DNA of 64,000 nt from Spiribacter vilamensis (lineage in GTDB: Bacteria > Pseudomonadota > Gammaproteobacteria > Nitrococcales > Nitrococcaceae), in assembly GCF_004217415.1 (NCBI RefSeq), contig NZ_SHLI01000001.1:1543239-1607238 (forward strand), written 5' to 3'. Position numbers and translations under genes: made by a program. The notes under the pieces are model-generated. The model was not told the origin of the DNA, did not search any database, and was given only the letters and a program-made list of their open reading frames with translations. The first letter of the stretch is position 1. Each line of letters opens with the position of its first letter. This document shows positions 13,577 to 21,749 of the stretch, one piece after another.

Positions 13577-14531
13577 CGGTCTCGATCACCCGCACCAGGG
13601 CCGTGCGTTCCGCCTCGGGTGTAAAGCGCGGCGCGAGCGCCCGGCAGTGCGCCGCGAGCAGGGCGAGATAATCGGGCTCATGCTCGACACGACGCATCAA
13701 TCGGCTCAGCGCGGCGGTATCCCTGGCCGTGTAGAGTCCGGGGTAGTCATCGCCGAGCAGTCCGGTATTGCCTGGAATGCGACTGGCGAGGATCGGCAGG
13801 CCGGCCACGCAGGCCTCGGAGACGACATTCGCGCCGCCCTCCATGACCGAGCTCATGACCAGGGCGCGACTGCGGGCGTAGAGCCGCCGGATCGCGCCCT
13901 GGCCCACCTCGCCATACCAGGCGTAGCGCGGGTTGGTCGCCATCTCGGCCGTCGCGGCCCGGGCCCAGTCCGACGTGTGTGCACGGCCGGCCTGGCGGAT
14001 GCGGATGCGCGATTCGGCGGGCAGGTCGCGGGCGGCATACGCCGCACGCAGGCTATCTTTCTCGTCACGCAGGTGACCGACCACACACAGGTCGAAGTGA
14101 CGGCTGACCGGGCCGCGGTAACTCGCCGGGAGGGGTGCCGCCGACTGGCGGACCGTGTGCAGGATGGCGTGAAAGCGAGCGGGGATGTCCCGGCCGACAT
14201 GGTCGTGCAGCCCGATGAGCGCATGCGCCCGGTCGAGGCTGGCGCCGGTGATCGCCGGATCACTATGCTGGAAACGGTAGATATCGGTACCGGTCAGCAC
14301 GACGATCAGCGGGCGTTCGGGATGGTGTTCGGCAAAGGCGGCGATGCTCGGCGCGCTGCGCCAGGCGTGGAGCGCCACCATGACGTCGACACCGCCGTCT
14401 CCGGCCTGCCACTGCTCGATGACGCGTACCCGGTGCCCGGCCGTTCGCAACAGCCGCGCCCAGCGCGTCGCGGTCGCCCGGTTACCCGCCCGGGACCGCG
14501 GGGCCGCCGGGGTCACCAGTCCGATTTTCAT
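13566..14531 (-). CDS. senB: Selenosugar synthase SenB (TIGR04348-type glycosyltransferase)
   Basis: A 321-aa GT-B-like glycosyltransferase. MKIGLVTPAAPRSRAGNRAT at the N-terminus, VVLTGTDIYRF near residue 85 and YGEVGQGAIRRLYARSRALV with SSVMEGGANVVSEA near residues 195-240 match my memory of the family first catalogued as TIGR04348 and later shown to be SenB. SenB uses selenophosphate and a UDP-sugar to form a 1-seleno sugar (published for the selenoneine pathway of Variovorax). The start is the ATG at 14531 preceded by AGGACC; a longer frame to 14573 lacks family sequence. It alone in the cluster is on the minus strand, overlapping the selD fusion stop by 11 bases and facing senA across 26 bases. 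Confidence 0.88.
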   Translation of the reverse strand: MKIGLVTPAAPRSRAGNRATATRWARLLRTAGHRVRVIEQWQAGDGGVDVMVALHAWRSAPSIAAFAEHHPERPLIVVLTGTDIYRFQHSDPAITGASLDRAHALIGLHDHVGRDIPARFHAILHTVRQSAAPLPASYRGPVSRHFDLCVVGHLRDEKDSLRAAYAARDLPAESRIRIRQAGRAHTSDWARAATAEMATNPRYAWYGEVGQGAIRRLYARSRALVMSSVMEGGANVVSEACVAGLPILASRIPGNTGLLGDDYPGLYTARDTAALSRLMRRVEHEPDYLALLAAHCRALAPRFTPEAERTALVRVIETVTD

Positions 14532-14557
14532 AAGGTCCTGCCGACAAGGAGAACCCG
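14532..14557. promoter_or_regulatory. 26-base divergent gap between senB and senA holding both ribosome-binding sites
   Basis: The start codons of senB (minus strand) and senA (plus strand) are only 26 bases apart. AAGGAGA (14546-14552) serves senA, and the complementary strand carries AGGACC ahead of senB. There is no room for two promoters here, so the senB promoter should lie inside senA coding sequence. senA is either read through from selD, antisense to senB, or has a promoter inside senB. Confidence 0.75.
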
Positions 14558-15877
14558 ATGATCCAGACGCCACCCACTCATCCTGTCGCCTCCGAAACCC
14601 TGATCGCCCTACTGGATGACGCCCGGCAGCGCACCCTGGAACTCACCGGTGATCTGCCCGCCGAACGCCGACTCGGGCCGAAGCTTAGCATCGTCAACCC
14701 GCCGCAGTGGGAGATCGGTCACGTCGGTTTTTTCTACGACCACTTCTTCCTCCACCAGCATCACGGACTCCCCGACTACCAGATCGCCGATGCCGAGCGG
14801 CTGTACGACTCGATGGGCGTCGCCCACGACGACCGCTGGGACCTGGCACTGCCAACGCTGGACGACACCCTCGCCTACCTGCGCCAGGTCCGTGCGGAGA
14901 TGGTCGATCGCCTGCCCGAGGGCATGGCCGACGCAGCCACCAGCTATGTCTGGCAGCTCGCGGTCTTTCACGAGGACATGCACGGCGAGGCGTTTACCTA
15001 CACCCGCCAGACCCTGGCGGATCCTGCCCCCGTCATCGAGCCACCGTCGCACCTGCCCGCCGTCGACAACGGAGCGCTGGAGGGCGATGTCGCCATCCCC
15101 GGCGGGACGCATGTGCTCGGCGCCGATGAGAGCGTGCCGTTCCGTTTCGACAACGAGAAACAGGCCCACTCCGTGACGGTCGCGCCCTTTCGCATCGCCC
15201 GGGCGCCGGTCACCGAGTCGGCATTCGCCCGCTTTGTCGAGGCCGGCGGCTATCGGGATCCGGCATTCTGGTCCGATCAGGGCTGGCGCTGGCGCGAATC
15301 GGAAGGGCTCGAGGCGCCGGTCTACTGGCGGGCGTCCGCCGACGGCTGGGAGGTCCGGCGTTTCGACGAATGGCGACCGCTGCAGCCCCACGCCCCGGTC
15401 GCCCATGTCAGCTGGCATGAGGCCGAGGCCTATTGCCGCTGGGCCGGTCGCCGGCTGCCGACCGAGACGGAGTGGGAGGTCGCTGCCAGTCGCGCTCCCG
15501 GCGACGAGGGCCTTGCCCCTGGCAAGCGCCTCCATCCCTGGGGTGATGCCGCCGGTGACGGCCACCATGCCAACACCGACGGCTATCGCCTCGGCGGTGT
15601 CGATGTGGCGGCGCTCGCCAGCGGGGACAGCGCCTTCGGCTGCCGCCAGATGCTGGGCAATGTCTGGGAGTGGACGGCCTCGCCCTTCGGTCCCTATCCC
15701 GGCTTCAGCGCCGATCTGTATGCCGACTACTCCGAGCCGTGGTTCAAGGACGGCCGCTATGTCCTGCGCGGCGGCAGCTGGGCCACCCGGCGACGGCACC
15801 TCAACAACAACACCCGCAATTTCTTCCCCCCGGAGCGTCAAGACATCATTGCCGGCTTCCGGACCTGCGCACGCTGA
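14558..15877 (+). CDS. senA: Selenoneine synthase SenA (EgtB-family iron enzyme)
   Basis: A 439-aa non-heme iron oxidase built like EgtB: an N-terminal DinB-like helical domain (about 1-170) and a C-terminal formylglycine-generating-enzyme-like domain (about 185-439). The iron ligands are visible as H55 (EIGHVGFF) and H138/H142 (FHEDMH). The C-terminal domain has VSWHEAEAYCRWAGRRLPTE and QMLGNVWEWTASPF. By itself it could be read as an ergothioneine-type EgtB. Its position between senB, the SelD fusion, a selenium importer and egtD makes SenA the better call, joining a selenosugar to hercynine with O2. A strong AAGGAGA precedes the ATG, and the importer follows 23 bases later. Confidence 0.87.
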   Translation: MIQTPPTHPVASETLIALLDDARQRTLELTGDLPAERRLGPKLSIVNPPQWEIGHVGFFYDHFFLHQHHGLPDYQIADAERLYDSMGVAHDDRWDLALPTLDDTLAYLRQVRAEMVDRLPEGMADAATSYVWQLAVFHEDMHGEAFTYTRQTLADPAPVIEPPSHLPAVDNGALEGDVAIPGGTHVLGADESVPFRFDNEKQAHSVTVAPFRIARAPVTESAFARFVEAGGYRDPAFWSDQGWRWRESEGLEAPVYWRASADGWEVRRFDEWRPLQPHAPVAHVSWHEAEAYCRWAGRRLPTETEWEVAASRAPGDEGLAPGKRLHPWGDAAGDGHHANTDGYRLGGVDVAALASGDSAFGCRQMLGNVWEWTASPFGPYPGFSADLYADYSEPWFKDGRYVLRGGSWATRRRHLNNNTRNFFPPERQDIIAGFRTCAR

Positions 15878-15900
15878 CCCCCTGATAAAAGGAATTTCCC

Positions 15901-16755
15901 ATGCGACTCACAACAACGCTCGCCCTGCTCGCCCTGTTCGCGGCCATCCCGGTCCAGGCCCAGGTCTTCACGTTCACGGCCATCCCCGATCAGGATGAGA
16001 GCAAGCTCGAGGCGCGCTTCAATGCCGTCGGGGACTATCTCGAGAAAGAACTCGACGTCGATGTTCGCTACGTGCCGGTCAAATCCTATGCCGCCGCGGT
16101 CAGTGCCTTTCGCAACAACCAGGTCCAGCTTGCCTGGTTCGGCGGCCTCTCGGGCGTTCAGGCCCGGGCCCGTGTCCCGGGATCGCAGGCCCTCGCCCGC
16201 GGTGAGGAGGATCAGGGCTTCCAGTCCTATTTCATCGCCCACGAAAGCACCGGACTGACGCCGGCCGAGAACCTGGACGAGGCGCTGCGCGGCCGAACCT
16301 TCACGTTCGGCTCGAAGAGCTCGACCTCCGGGCGGCTGATGCCCGAATTCCATCTCCGTGATCGGTTCGGTGAGGCGCCGGACGAGATCTTCGAGCGGGT
16401 CGGCTACAGCGGCAACCACAGCCGCACCCTGCGCCTGGTGGAAAGCGGCAGTTACGAAGTCGGAGCACTGAACTACTCGGTCTGGGAGCGGGAGCTTGCC
16501 GCCGGCAACATCGACACCGACGCCGTCGAGGTGATCTGGGAGACGCCCGGTTATCTCAACTATCAGTGGAGCATCCGCGGCGACGTCAGCGAGCGATTCG
16601 GCGACGGCTTCGTGGACCAGGTCCGGGAGGCCCTGCTGGCCATGGATGATCCCGATCTACTCGAGCGCTTCCCGCGCAGTGGCTTTGTCCCGGTCTCCAA
16701 CGAGGACTATGCGGGGCTGAGAGAGACAGCGCAGGCCATCGGTCTGATCGACTGA
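15901..16755 (+). CDS. Putative selenate/selenium ABC importer, periplasmic binding protein (PhnD-like, TIGR04553 type)
   Basis: A 284-aa periplasmic solute-binding protein. Residues 1-20 form a signal peptide (MRLTTTLALLALFAAIPVQA). The mature part has AIPDQDESKLEARF, YVPVKSYAAAVSAFRNN, LAWFGGLSGVQARAR and TFGSKSSTSGRLMPEF, the pattern of the phosphonate-binding PhnD superfamily branch named for putative selenate transport (TIGR04553) because it accompanies selD. It lies directly after senA and before its ATPase (stop and start share TGATG). The ligand could be selenate, selenite, a phosphonate or another oxyanion. The selenium assignment rests on family memory and gene context. Confidence 0.8.
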   Translation: MRLTTTLALLALFAAIPVQAQVFTFTAIPDQDESKLEARFNAVGDYLEKELDVDVRYVPVKSYAAAVSAFRNNQVQLAWFGGLSGVQARARVPGSQALARGEEDQGFQSYFIAHESTGLTPAENLDEALRGRTFTFGSKSSTSGRLMPEFHLRDRFGEAPDEIFERVGYSGNHSRTLRLVESGSYEVGALNYSVWERELAAGNIDTDAVEVIWETPGYLNYQWSIRGDVSERFGDGFVDQVREALLAMDDPDLLERFPRSGFVPVSNEDYAGLRETAQAIGLID

Positions 16756-17405
16756 TGGGCCAGCTCGCACTCCGCGGTGCCCGGGCCGACTACGGCGGGG
16801 CGCCGGTCCTCGGCCCGCTCGACCTCGACATTGCCGCCGGCGAGCGGGTAGCGCTCGTGGGGCGGAGTGGCGCGGGCAAATCCACGCTGCTTGCCCTCCT
16901 CCACGACCGCGAGCGATCGGATATCGCCCTGATGCCCCAGGATCTGGGGCTGGTGGATACCCTGAGCGTCTATCACAACGTCTACATGGGGCGCCTCGGA
17001 CACCACTCGACCGCCTATAACCTGGCCAACCTGGTCCGCCCGTTCCGGCGCGAGGTGGCGGCGATAACCGCGATACTCGAGCGCCTCGACATGACCGCAA
17101 CGCTCTGGGCTCGAACCGGTGAGCTCTCCGGCGGTCAGCGGCAACGCGTCGCCGTGGCCCGTGCGCTGTTCCAGTCCGGAAGCGTCCTGCTCGCCGACGA
17201 GCCGGTTTCCGCCCTGGACGGCCCGCGCACCGAGCGGGTCATGGAGGCGCTCACCGAGCAGTACCAGACGGCCGTGATCGCCATGCATGACCTGCCGCTC
17301 GCGCGTCGCTACGCCGATCGCCTGATCGGGATCCGTGACGGTCTGATCGCCCTGGACGGGCCCGCGGACGAGGTCGAAGACGAGGCGCTGGATGCACTCT
17401 ACTGA
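16755..17405 (+). CDS. ABC importer ATPase of the putative selenium transporter (PhnC-like)
   Basis: A 216-aa nucleotide-binding subunit with Walker A GRSGAGKS at residues 36-43, a Q-loop at LMPQDLG, signature LSGGQRQR near residue 125, Walker B VLLADEP near residue 145 and the H-switch AMHD. It is shorter than the ~260-residue PhnC of phosphonate systems, mainly between Walker A and the Q-loop. The ATG overlaps the stop of the binding-protein gene by one base, and the last 14 bases overlap the permease gene, so the three subunits are translationally coupled. It energises uptake by the adjacent double permease. Confidence 0.85.
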   Translation: MGQLALRGARADYGGAPVLGPLDLDIAAGERVALVGRSGAGKSTLLALLHDRERSDIALMPQDLGLVDTLSVYHNVYMGRLGHHSTAYNLANLVRPFRREVAAITAILERLDMTATLWARTGELSGGQRQRVAVARALFQSGSVLLADEPVSALDGPRTERVMEALTEQYQTAVIAMHDLPLARRYADRLIGIRDGLIALDGPADEVEDEALDALY

Positions 17406-18912
17406 GTTCGGCCCCGCCGGGGGCTCGGCACTGTCGTCACCCATCGTGCGCACGAGCCTGTGGCTGGTCGCCATCGCGCTTGTCTGCGTGGCCATGGCGG
17501 ATTTCGAGATCCGATCGATCTCGCCCTGGGCCGAGCTCGGTCGGTTCGCCGGCGGGCTGGTGCAGCCGGATTTCAGTACGCTGGACACCGCGGCAACGGC
17601 ACTGCTGCGCACGGTCACCTTCGCCTTCACCGGGGTGGGACTGGCGGCCGTCCTGGGCATGGGCCTCGCCCTGATCTTCCACAGTCGATTCGTTCGCGGC
17701 GCCTGTGCGTTTGTCCGGGGCATTCACGAGCTGTTCTGGGCACTGATCTTCCTGCAGTTCTTCGGCCTCCACCCGCTTACCGGTGTACTGGCGATCGCGC
17801 TGCCCTATGCAGCCGTTTTCGCCCGGGTCTACAGCGAGATCCTCGAGGAGGGGGACGAACGGCCGGCGCGCGCCCTCCCGGCGGGCAGCGGCCTGGTCTC
17901 GACCTTCTGGTACGCGCGGGTGCCGGATGTCTGGCCGCATCTGATGACGTACACGAGCTATCGGCTCGAGTGCGGCATGCGCTCGAGCGCCATCCTCGGT
18001 TTTGTCGGCATGCCGACCCTCGGCTTCTATCTCGAGAGCGCCTATGGCGAGGGGCTGTACGGCGAGGTGGGGATGCTTCTGCTCATCTTCCTCGGGCTGA
18101 TCGCCAGTCTGCGCCTGTGGGTCCGGCCACGACTGGTGCCCTTTTATCTCCTGGCGGCGCCCTGGTTTCTCGGCAACGGACTACCCATTATCTGGGGCAA
18201 TGCCGCGCGGTTTTTCACCGAAGACATCGTGCCGGCACCGCTGCGCAGCGGCGAGGGGCTCAGCGGGCTGGGACCGTGGCTGTGGGAGCTGCTCGTCAAT
18301 CAGGCCCTGCCGGGGATCGGGGCGACACTGGTGCTGACCCAGATCGCGCTGGTGGCGACCGGCGTGCTCGCCCTCGCGAGCTTCCCGTTGATCTCGCGCC
18401 TTTTCGCCGGACGCTTCACACGCTGGGGCGGGCATGCACTGCTGATCATCGGCCGATCGACCCCGGAGTATCTGCTGGCCTATATCCTGCTCCAGCTCTG
18501 GGGACCGTCGATGCTACCGGCGGTGGCGGCGCTGGCGATCCACAACGGCGCGATCATCGGTCACCTGATCGGCCGTCAGAGCAATGAGATCAAACTCCGT
18601 CCGGACGCCGCCCGGGGCGTCGATCGCTATACCCACGAGGTAGTGCCAAGGCTGTACCGCCCGTTTCTCGCATTCCTGTTCTACCGCTGGGAGATCATCA
18701 TGCGCGAGACGGCGATCCTCGGGATCCTCGGCATCACCACGCTCGGCTTCTATGTCGACAGCGCCATCCAGGAGCTGCGCTTTGATCGGGCCATGGTGCT
18801 GATTCTCGTCACGGCACTGCTCAACATCGCGGTGGACGCCGTGGCTCGACGGATCCGCCGGCACCTCCAGCTGCGCACGACACCAACTGCTTCCACGCCA
18901 CCCACTCCCTGA
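17392..18912 (+). CDS. ABC importer permease, fused double PhnE-like membrane subunit
   Basis: A 506-aa inner-membrane protein that contains two PhnE-like permease modules in one chain. Each half carries an EAA-type loop: RALPAGSGLVSTFWYARVPDVWP near residue 160 and RGVDRYTHEVVPRLYRPFLAF near residue 410. Each is followed by a GMRSSAILGFVGMPTLGFYLESA-like segment (here MRETAILGILGITTLGFYVDSA in the second half). About 10-12 hydrophobic helices are seen. Most PhnE-type permeases are single modules that dimerise, so this fusion would be one complete channel. It overlaps the ATPase gene by 14 bases and is followed by egtD after 16. Confidence 0.82.
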   Translation: MHSTEFGPAGGSALSSPIVRTSLWLVAIALVCVAMADFEIRSISPWAELGRFAGGLVQPDFSTLDTAATALLRTVTFAFTGVGLAAVLGMGLALIFHSRFVRGACAFVRGIHELFWALIFLQFFGLHPLTGVLAIALPYAAVFARVYSEILEEGDERPARALPAGSGLVSTFWYARVPDVWPHLMTYTSYRLECGMRSSAILGFVGMPTLGFYLESAYGEGLYGEVGMLLLIFLGLIASLRLWVRPRLVPFYLLAAPWFLGNGLPIIWGNAARFFTEDIVPAPLRSGEGLSGLGPWLWELLVNQALPGIGATLVLTQIALVATGVLALASFPLISRLFAGRFTRWGGHALLIIGRSTPEYLLAYILLQLWGPSMLPAVAALAIHNGAIIGHLIGRQSNEIKLRPDAARGVDRYTHEVVPRLYRPFLAFLFYRWEIIMRETAILGILGITTLGFYVDSAIQELRFDRAMVLILVTALLNIAVDAVARRIRRHLQLRTTPTASTPPTP

Positions 18913-18928
18913 AAGGCAGCCTCACCCC

Positions 18929-19909
18929 ATGACCGACACACTGCAGAATGATGTCCTGGCCGCCCTGCGCGATCCGGGCCACCGCATCCCCTCGGCCTGG
19001 CTGTATGACGCGCATGGGTCGGAGCTCTTCGAGGCCATTACCCGGCTACCGAGCTATTACCCGACGCGCACGGAAATCGGCATCCTCGACGCCCATCTGC
19101 CCGAGATCGCGGCGGCGATCCCCGCCAACAGCCTGCTGGTGGAGCTGGGCAGCGGATCGAGCCGCAAGACCGTGCCGCTGATCGACGCACTCCACGAGCC
19201 GGCCGGTTACGTGCCGCTGGATATCTCCGCCGATTACCTCGCCGACGCCGCCGAATCACTGCGGGCCCGATTCCCCGGGCTGCCGGTTCATCCCCGGGTC
19301 GCCGACTTCACCGCCGACTTCGACCTGCCCGGGGAGCTGCCGGCGCACGCGTCGCGGCTCGGTTTTTTCCCCGGCTCCACCATCGGTAACCTCGATGCCG
19401 AAGATGCCCGCGGCCTGTTACAGCACTGCCACGGGCTGCTGGGACCGGATTCGATGTTCCTGATCGGCATCGACCTCGATAAATCCGCCGACATCCTGAT
19501 CCCGGCCTATGACGATCCGGAAGGCGTGACGGCGGCGTTCAACCGCAACCTGCTGGTACGCATCAATCGTGAACTCAACGCCGATTTCGACCCGGAGGGC
19601 TTCCGGCACGAGGCGCGGTATTTCGAAACGCCACCCCGTATCGAGATGCACCTTGTCTGCGAGCGCACGACCACCGTCCACGTCGGGGGCGAGCGTTTCG
19701 AGCTGGCCGCCGGCGAGAGCCTGCACACCGAGACCTCGCATAAGTACAGCCTCGGCGCCTTCACCACACTCGCCGCCGAGGCCGGCTGGTCGGTCAACAA
19801 TCACTGGACGGATCCGCAAGGGCGCTTCGCCGTCCTGCTGATGCAGGCGACCGGGAGCCGTTACAATCCCCCCGTCACCCCGAAACCCTACCGGAGCCAC
19901 CGTCCGTGA
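18929..19909 (+). CDS. egtD: L-histidine N-alpha-methyltransferase EgtD (hercynine synthase)
   Basis: EgtD adds three methyl groups from S-adenosylmethionine to histidine to make hercynine, the substrate joined to selenium or sulfur by SenA or EgtB. The 326-aa protein has the family features: YYPTRTEIGIL near residue 45, the SAM-binding ELGSGSSRKT near residue 72, FFPGSTIGNLD near residue 148, and the C-terminal ETSHKYSLGAF motif. It is the last gene of the senA-importer-egtD run, 16 bases after the permease. The stop TGA overlaps the GTG start of xthA. Its presence inside the cluster means hercynine supply is local. Confidence 0.94.
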   Translation: MTDTLQNDVLAALRDPGHRIPSAWLYDAHGSELFEAITRLPSYYPTRTEIGILDAHLPEIAAAIPANSLLVELGSGSSRKTVPLIDALHEPAGYVPLDISADYLADAAESLRARFPGLPVHPRVADFTADFDLPGELPAHASRLGFFPGSTIGNLDAEDARGLLQHCHGLLGPDSMFLIGIDLDKSADILIPAYDDPEGVTAAFNRNLLVRINRELNADFDPEGFRHEARYFETPPRIEMHLVCERTTTVHVGGERFELAAGESLHTETSHKYSLGAFTTLAAEAGWSVNNHWTDPQGRFAVLLMQATGSRYNPPVTPKPYRSHRP

Positions 19910-20670
19910 AAATTGCCTCCTGGAACGTCAACTCCCTGAATGTCCGCCTGCCCCACGTGCTCGACTGGCTCGAATCGGCGCAGCCGGACGTGCTCGGACT
20001 GCAGGAAACAAAGCTCACCGACGAGAAGTTTCCAGCACAGGCCATTCGCGAGGCCGGCTACGAGGTGGTCTTCACCGGGCAGAAGACCTATAACGGCGTT
20101 GCCGTTCTGGCACGCTCGGCGATGAGCGATGTCATCATCGACCTGCCCGGGATCGAGGATCCGCAGCGCCGGGTGCTGGGCGTCACCGTCAATGGCGTGC
20201 GCTTCATCAACCTCTATGTCCCCAACGGCAAGACCGTTGACGATGACAAATACCACTACAAACTCGACTGGCTGGAGAGGCTTCACGCCTGGCTCGCCGC
20301 CGAGTGCCAACGCCACGAGCGGGTGGTCGTGGTGGGCGACTTCAACATCGCCCCGACTGATGCCGATGTCCACGATCCCGAGGCCTGGCGGGACCAGATC
20401 CTCTGCTCGGCGCCGGAGCGTGAGGCGCTGAAGCGGCTGCTGGATCTCGGCTTTACGGACAGTTTCCGCGCCTTCGAACAACCTGAAATGGCGTTCTCCT
20501 GGTGGGACTACCGGATGAACAATTTCAAGCGCAACCGCGGTCTGCGCATCGATCTGATTCTGACCAGTCCCGCGGTGACGGCCGGCCTGCAGTCGGCCAG
20601 CATCGAGCGCGATCCGCGCACCTGGGAGCGACCCTCCGATCACGCGCCGGTTGTCGCCCGCTTCGCATGA
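19906..20670 (+). CDS. xthA: Exodeoxyribonuclease III (AP endonuclease)
   Basis: A 254-aa Mg2+-dependent endonuclease/exonuclease/phosphatase-fold repair enzyme acting on abasic sites. Catalytic landmarks are E34 (GLQETKL), D145 and N147 in VVGDFNIAP, and D245-H246 in SDHAPV. Translation starts at a GTG overlapping the egtD stop by four bases (GTGA), so its expression is tied to egtD. There is no obvious metabolic link; a shared oxidative-stress rationale is possible but unproven. Confidence 0.94.
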   Translation: MKIASWNVNSLNVRLPHVLDWLESAQPDVLGLQETKLTDEKFPAQAIREAGYEVVFTGQKTYNGVAVLARSAMSDVIIDLPGIEDPQRRVLGVTVNGVRFINLYVPNGKTVDDDKYHYKLDWLERLHAWLAAECQRHERVVVVGDFNIAPTDADVHDPEAWRDQILCSAPEREALKRLLDLGFTDSFRAFEQPEMAFSWWDYRMNNFKRNRGLRIDLILTSPAVTAGLQSASIERDPRTWERPSDHAPVVARFA

Positions 20671-20732
20671 ACGCAGGGCACATCGCAGTGTCTCGAAGCG
20701 GTACGATAACGATCCACTAGCGGAGACGATTA

Positions 20733-21749
20733 ATGAGTTACCAGGTACGCATAGCCAACACCGACCATGCCTTTGACGTCGATGACGGTGAGCGCGTGAT
20801 CGACGCCGCGATGCGTGCGGGCCTCATGCTGCCCTACAGCTGCCGCGGCGGCACCTGCGGGACCTGCATGGGGGACGTGGTCGAGGGGCATATCACCTAT
20901 CCCGACGGCCTGCCGCCCGCCATCGACAGCGAACAGGATGAGGCGGGCAAGGCCCTGTTCTGCCAGGCGCGGCCGGCGAGCGATCTGGTGATCCGGGTCG
21001 GCGAGGTCCGCGACGCCGGTGATATCCGCCCGCAGCGCCTGCCAGCCCGTGTGGAGCGGATCGAGGACTGCGCGCCGGACGTGCGCCGCGTGTTCCTCAG
21101 GCTGCCCCGCGACAAGCGCCTGACGTTCCTGCCGGGGCAGTACATCGACTTCCTGCTGCGCGGCGGCCAGCGCCGGAGTTTCTCCCTGGCCAACACGCCG
21201 CATGATGATGCCCTGCTCGAATTGCATATCCGCCATCTGCCGGGTGGTCTGTTCTCCGGTTACGTCTTCAACGACATGAAGGAAGGGGCGCTGCTGCGCT
21301 TCGAGGGCCCGCTGGGCAATTTCTTCCTGCGCGATGACAGCGACCGGCCGATGATCCTGATGGGCGGCGGCACCGGCTTCTCGCCGGTCAAGGGCATTGT
21401 CGAGCAGGCGCTGCATACGGGTGTTAAACGCCCGATGCATATCTACTGGGGGGCAAGGGCCCGCCCCGACCTGTACCTCGACTCGCTCCCGCAGGCATGG
21501 GCGGAGGAGCACTCGAACATCGCCTACACCCCGGTCCTCTCCGATCCGGCCACGGACGACGAATGGAAGGGCGCCAAGGGGTTCGTACACGAGCAGGTGG
21601 TGCGGGATCATCCGGACCTGAGCGGCTTTGACGTCTACATGAGCGGACCACCGCCGATGATCAATGCGGCGAAGGCCGCTTTCACTGCCGCCGGTCTGCC
21701 CGCCGACCGGCTATTCTACGACTCCTTTGAAGCAGCGCCGGGGAACTGA
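20733..21749 (+). CDS. 2Fe-2S ferredoxin-flavin reductase (AscD/CDP-glucoseen reductase-like)
   Basis: A 338-aa electron-transfer protein. The N-terminal plant-type [2Fe-2S] domain has C37, C42, C45 and C77 (SCRGGTCGTC then LFCQ). A ferredoxin-NADP reductase module follows, with the FAD motif RRSFSLANTP near residue 148, the NAD(P)-binding GGGTGFSPVKGI near residue 210 and YMSGPPPMINAAK near residue 303. This matches the group often annotated as CDP-6-deoxy-3,4-glucoseen reductase, though no dideoxysugar genes are near. It could serve an oxygenase or methylenetetrahydro-type reductase elsewhere. It overlaps mlaA by one base (TGATG). Confidence 0.85.
   Translation: MSYQVRIANTDHAFDVDDGERVIDAAMRAGLMLPYSCRGGTCGTCMGDVVEGHITYPDGLPPAIDSEQDEAGKALFCQARPASDLVIRVGEVRDAGDIRPQRLPARVERIEDCAPDVRRVFLRLPRDKRLTFLPGQYIDFLLRGGQRRSFSLANTPHDDALLELHIRHLPGGLFSGYVFNDMKEGALLRFEGPLGNFFLRDDSDRPMILMGGGTGFSPVKGIVEQALHTGVKRPMHIYWGARARPDLYLDSLPQAWAEEHSNIAYTPVLSDPATDDEWKGAKGFVHEQVVRDHPDLSGFDVYMSGPPPMINAAKAAFTAAGLPADRLFYDSFEAAPGN

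Noticed and set aside
14558..15877. Annotating this gene as ordinary ergothioneine synthase EgtB
   Set aside because: The fold is the same, but the adjacent SenB, SelD fusion and selenium importer favour SenA. The EgtB reading stays as the main alternative.
15901..18912. Phosphonate importer phnDCE
   Set aside because: No C-P lyase or phosphonatase genes are near, and the binding-protein motifs fit the selD-associated branch. Phosphonate as ligand is still possible.
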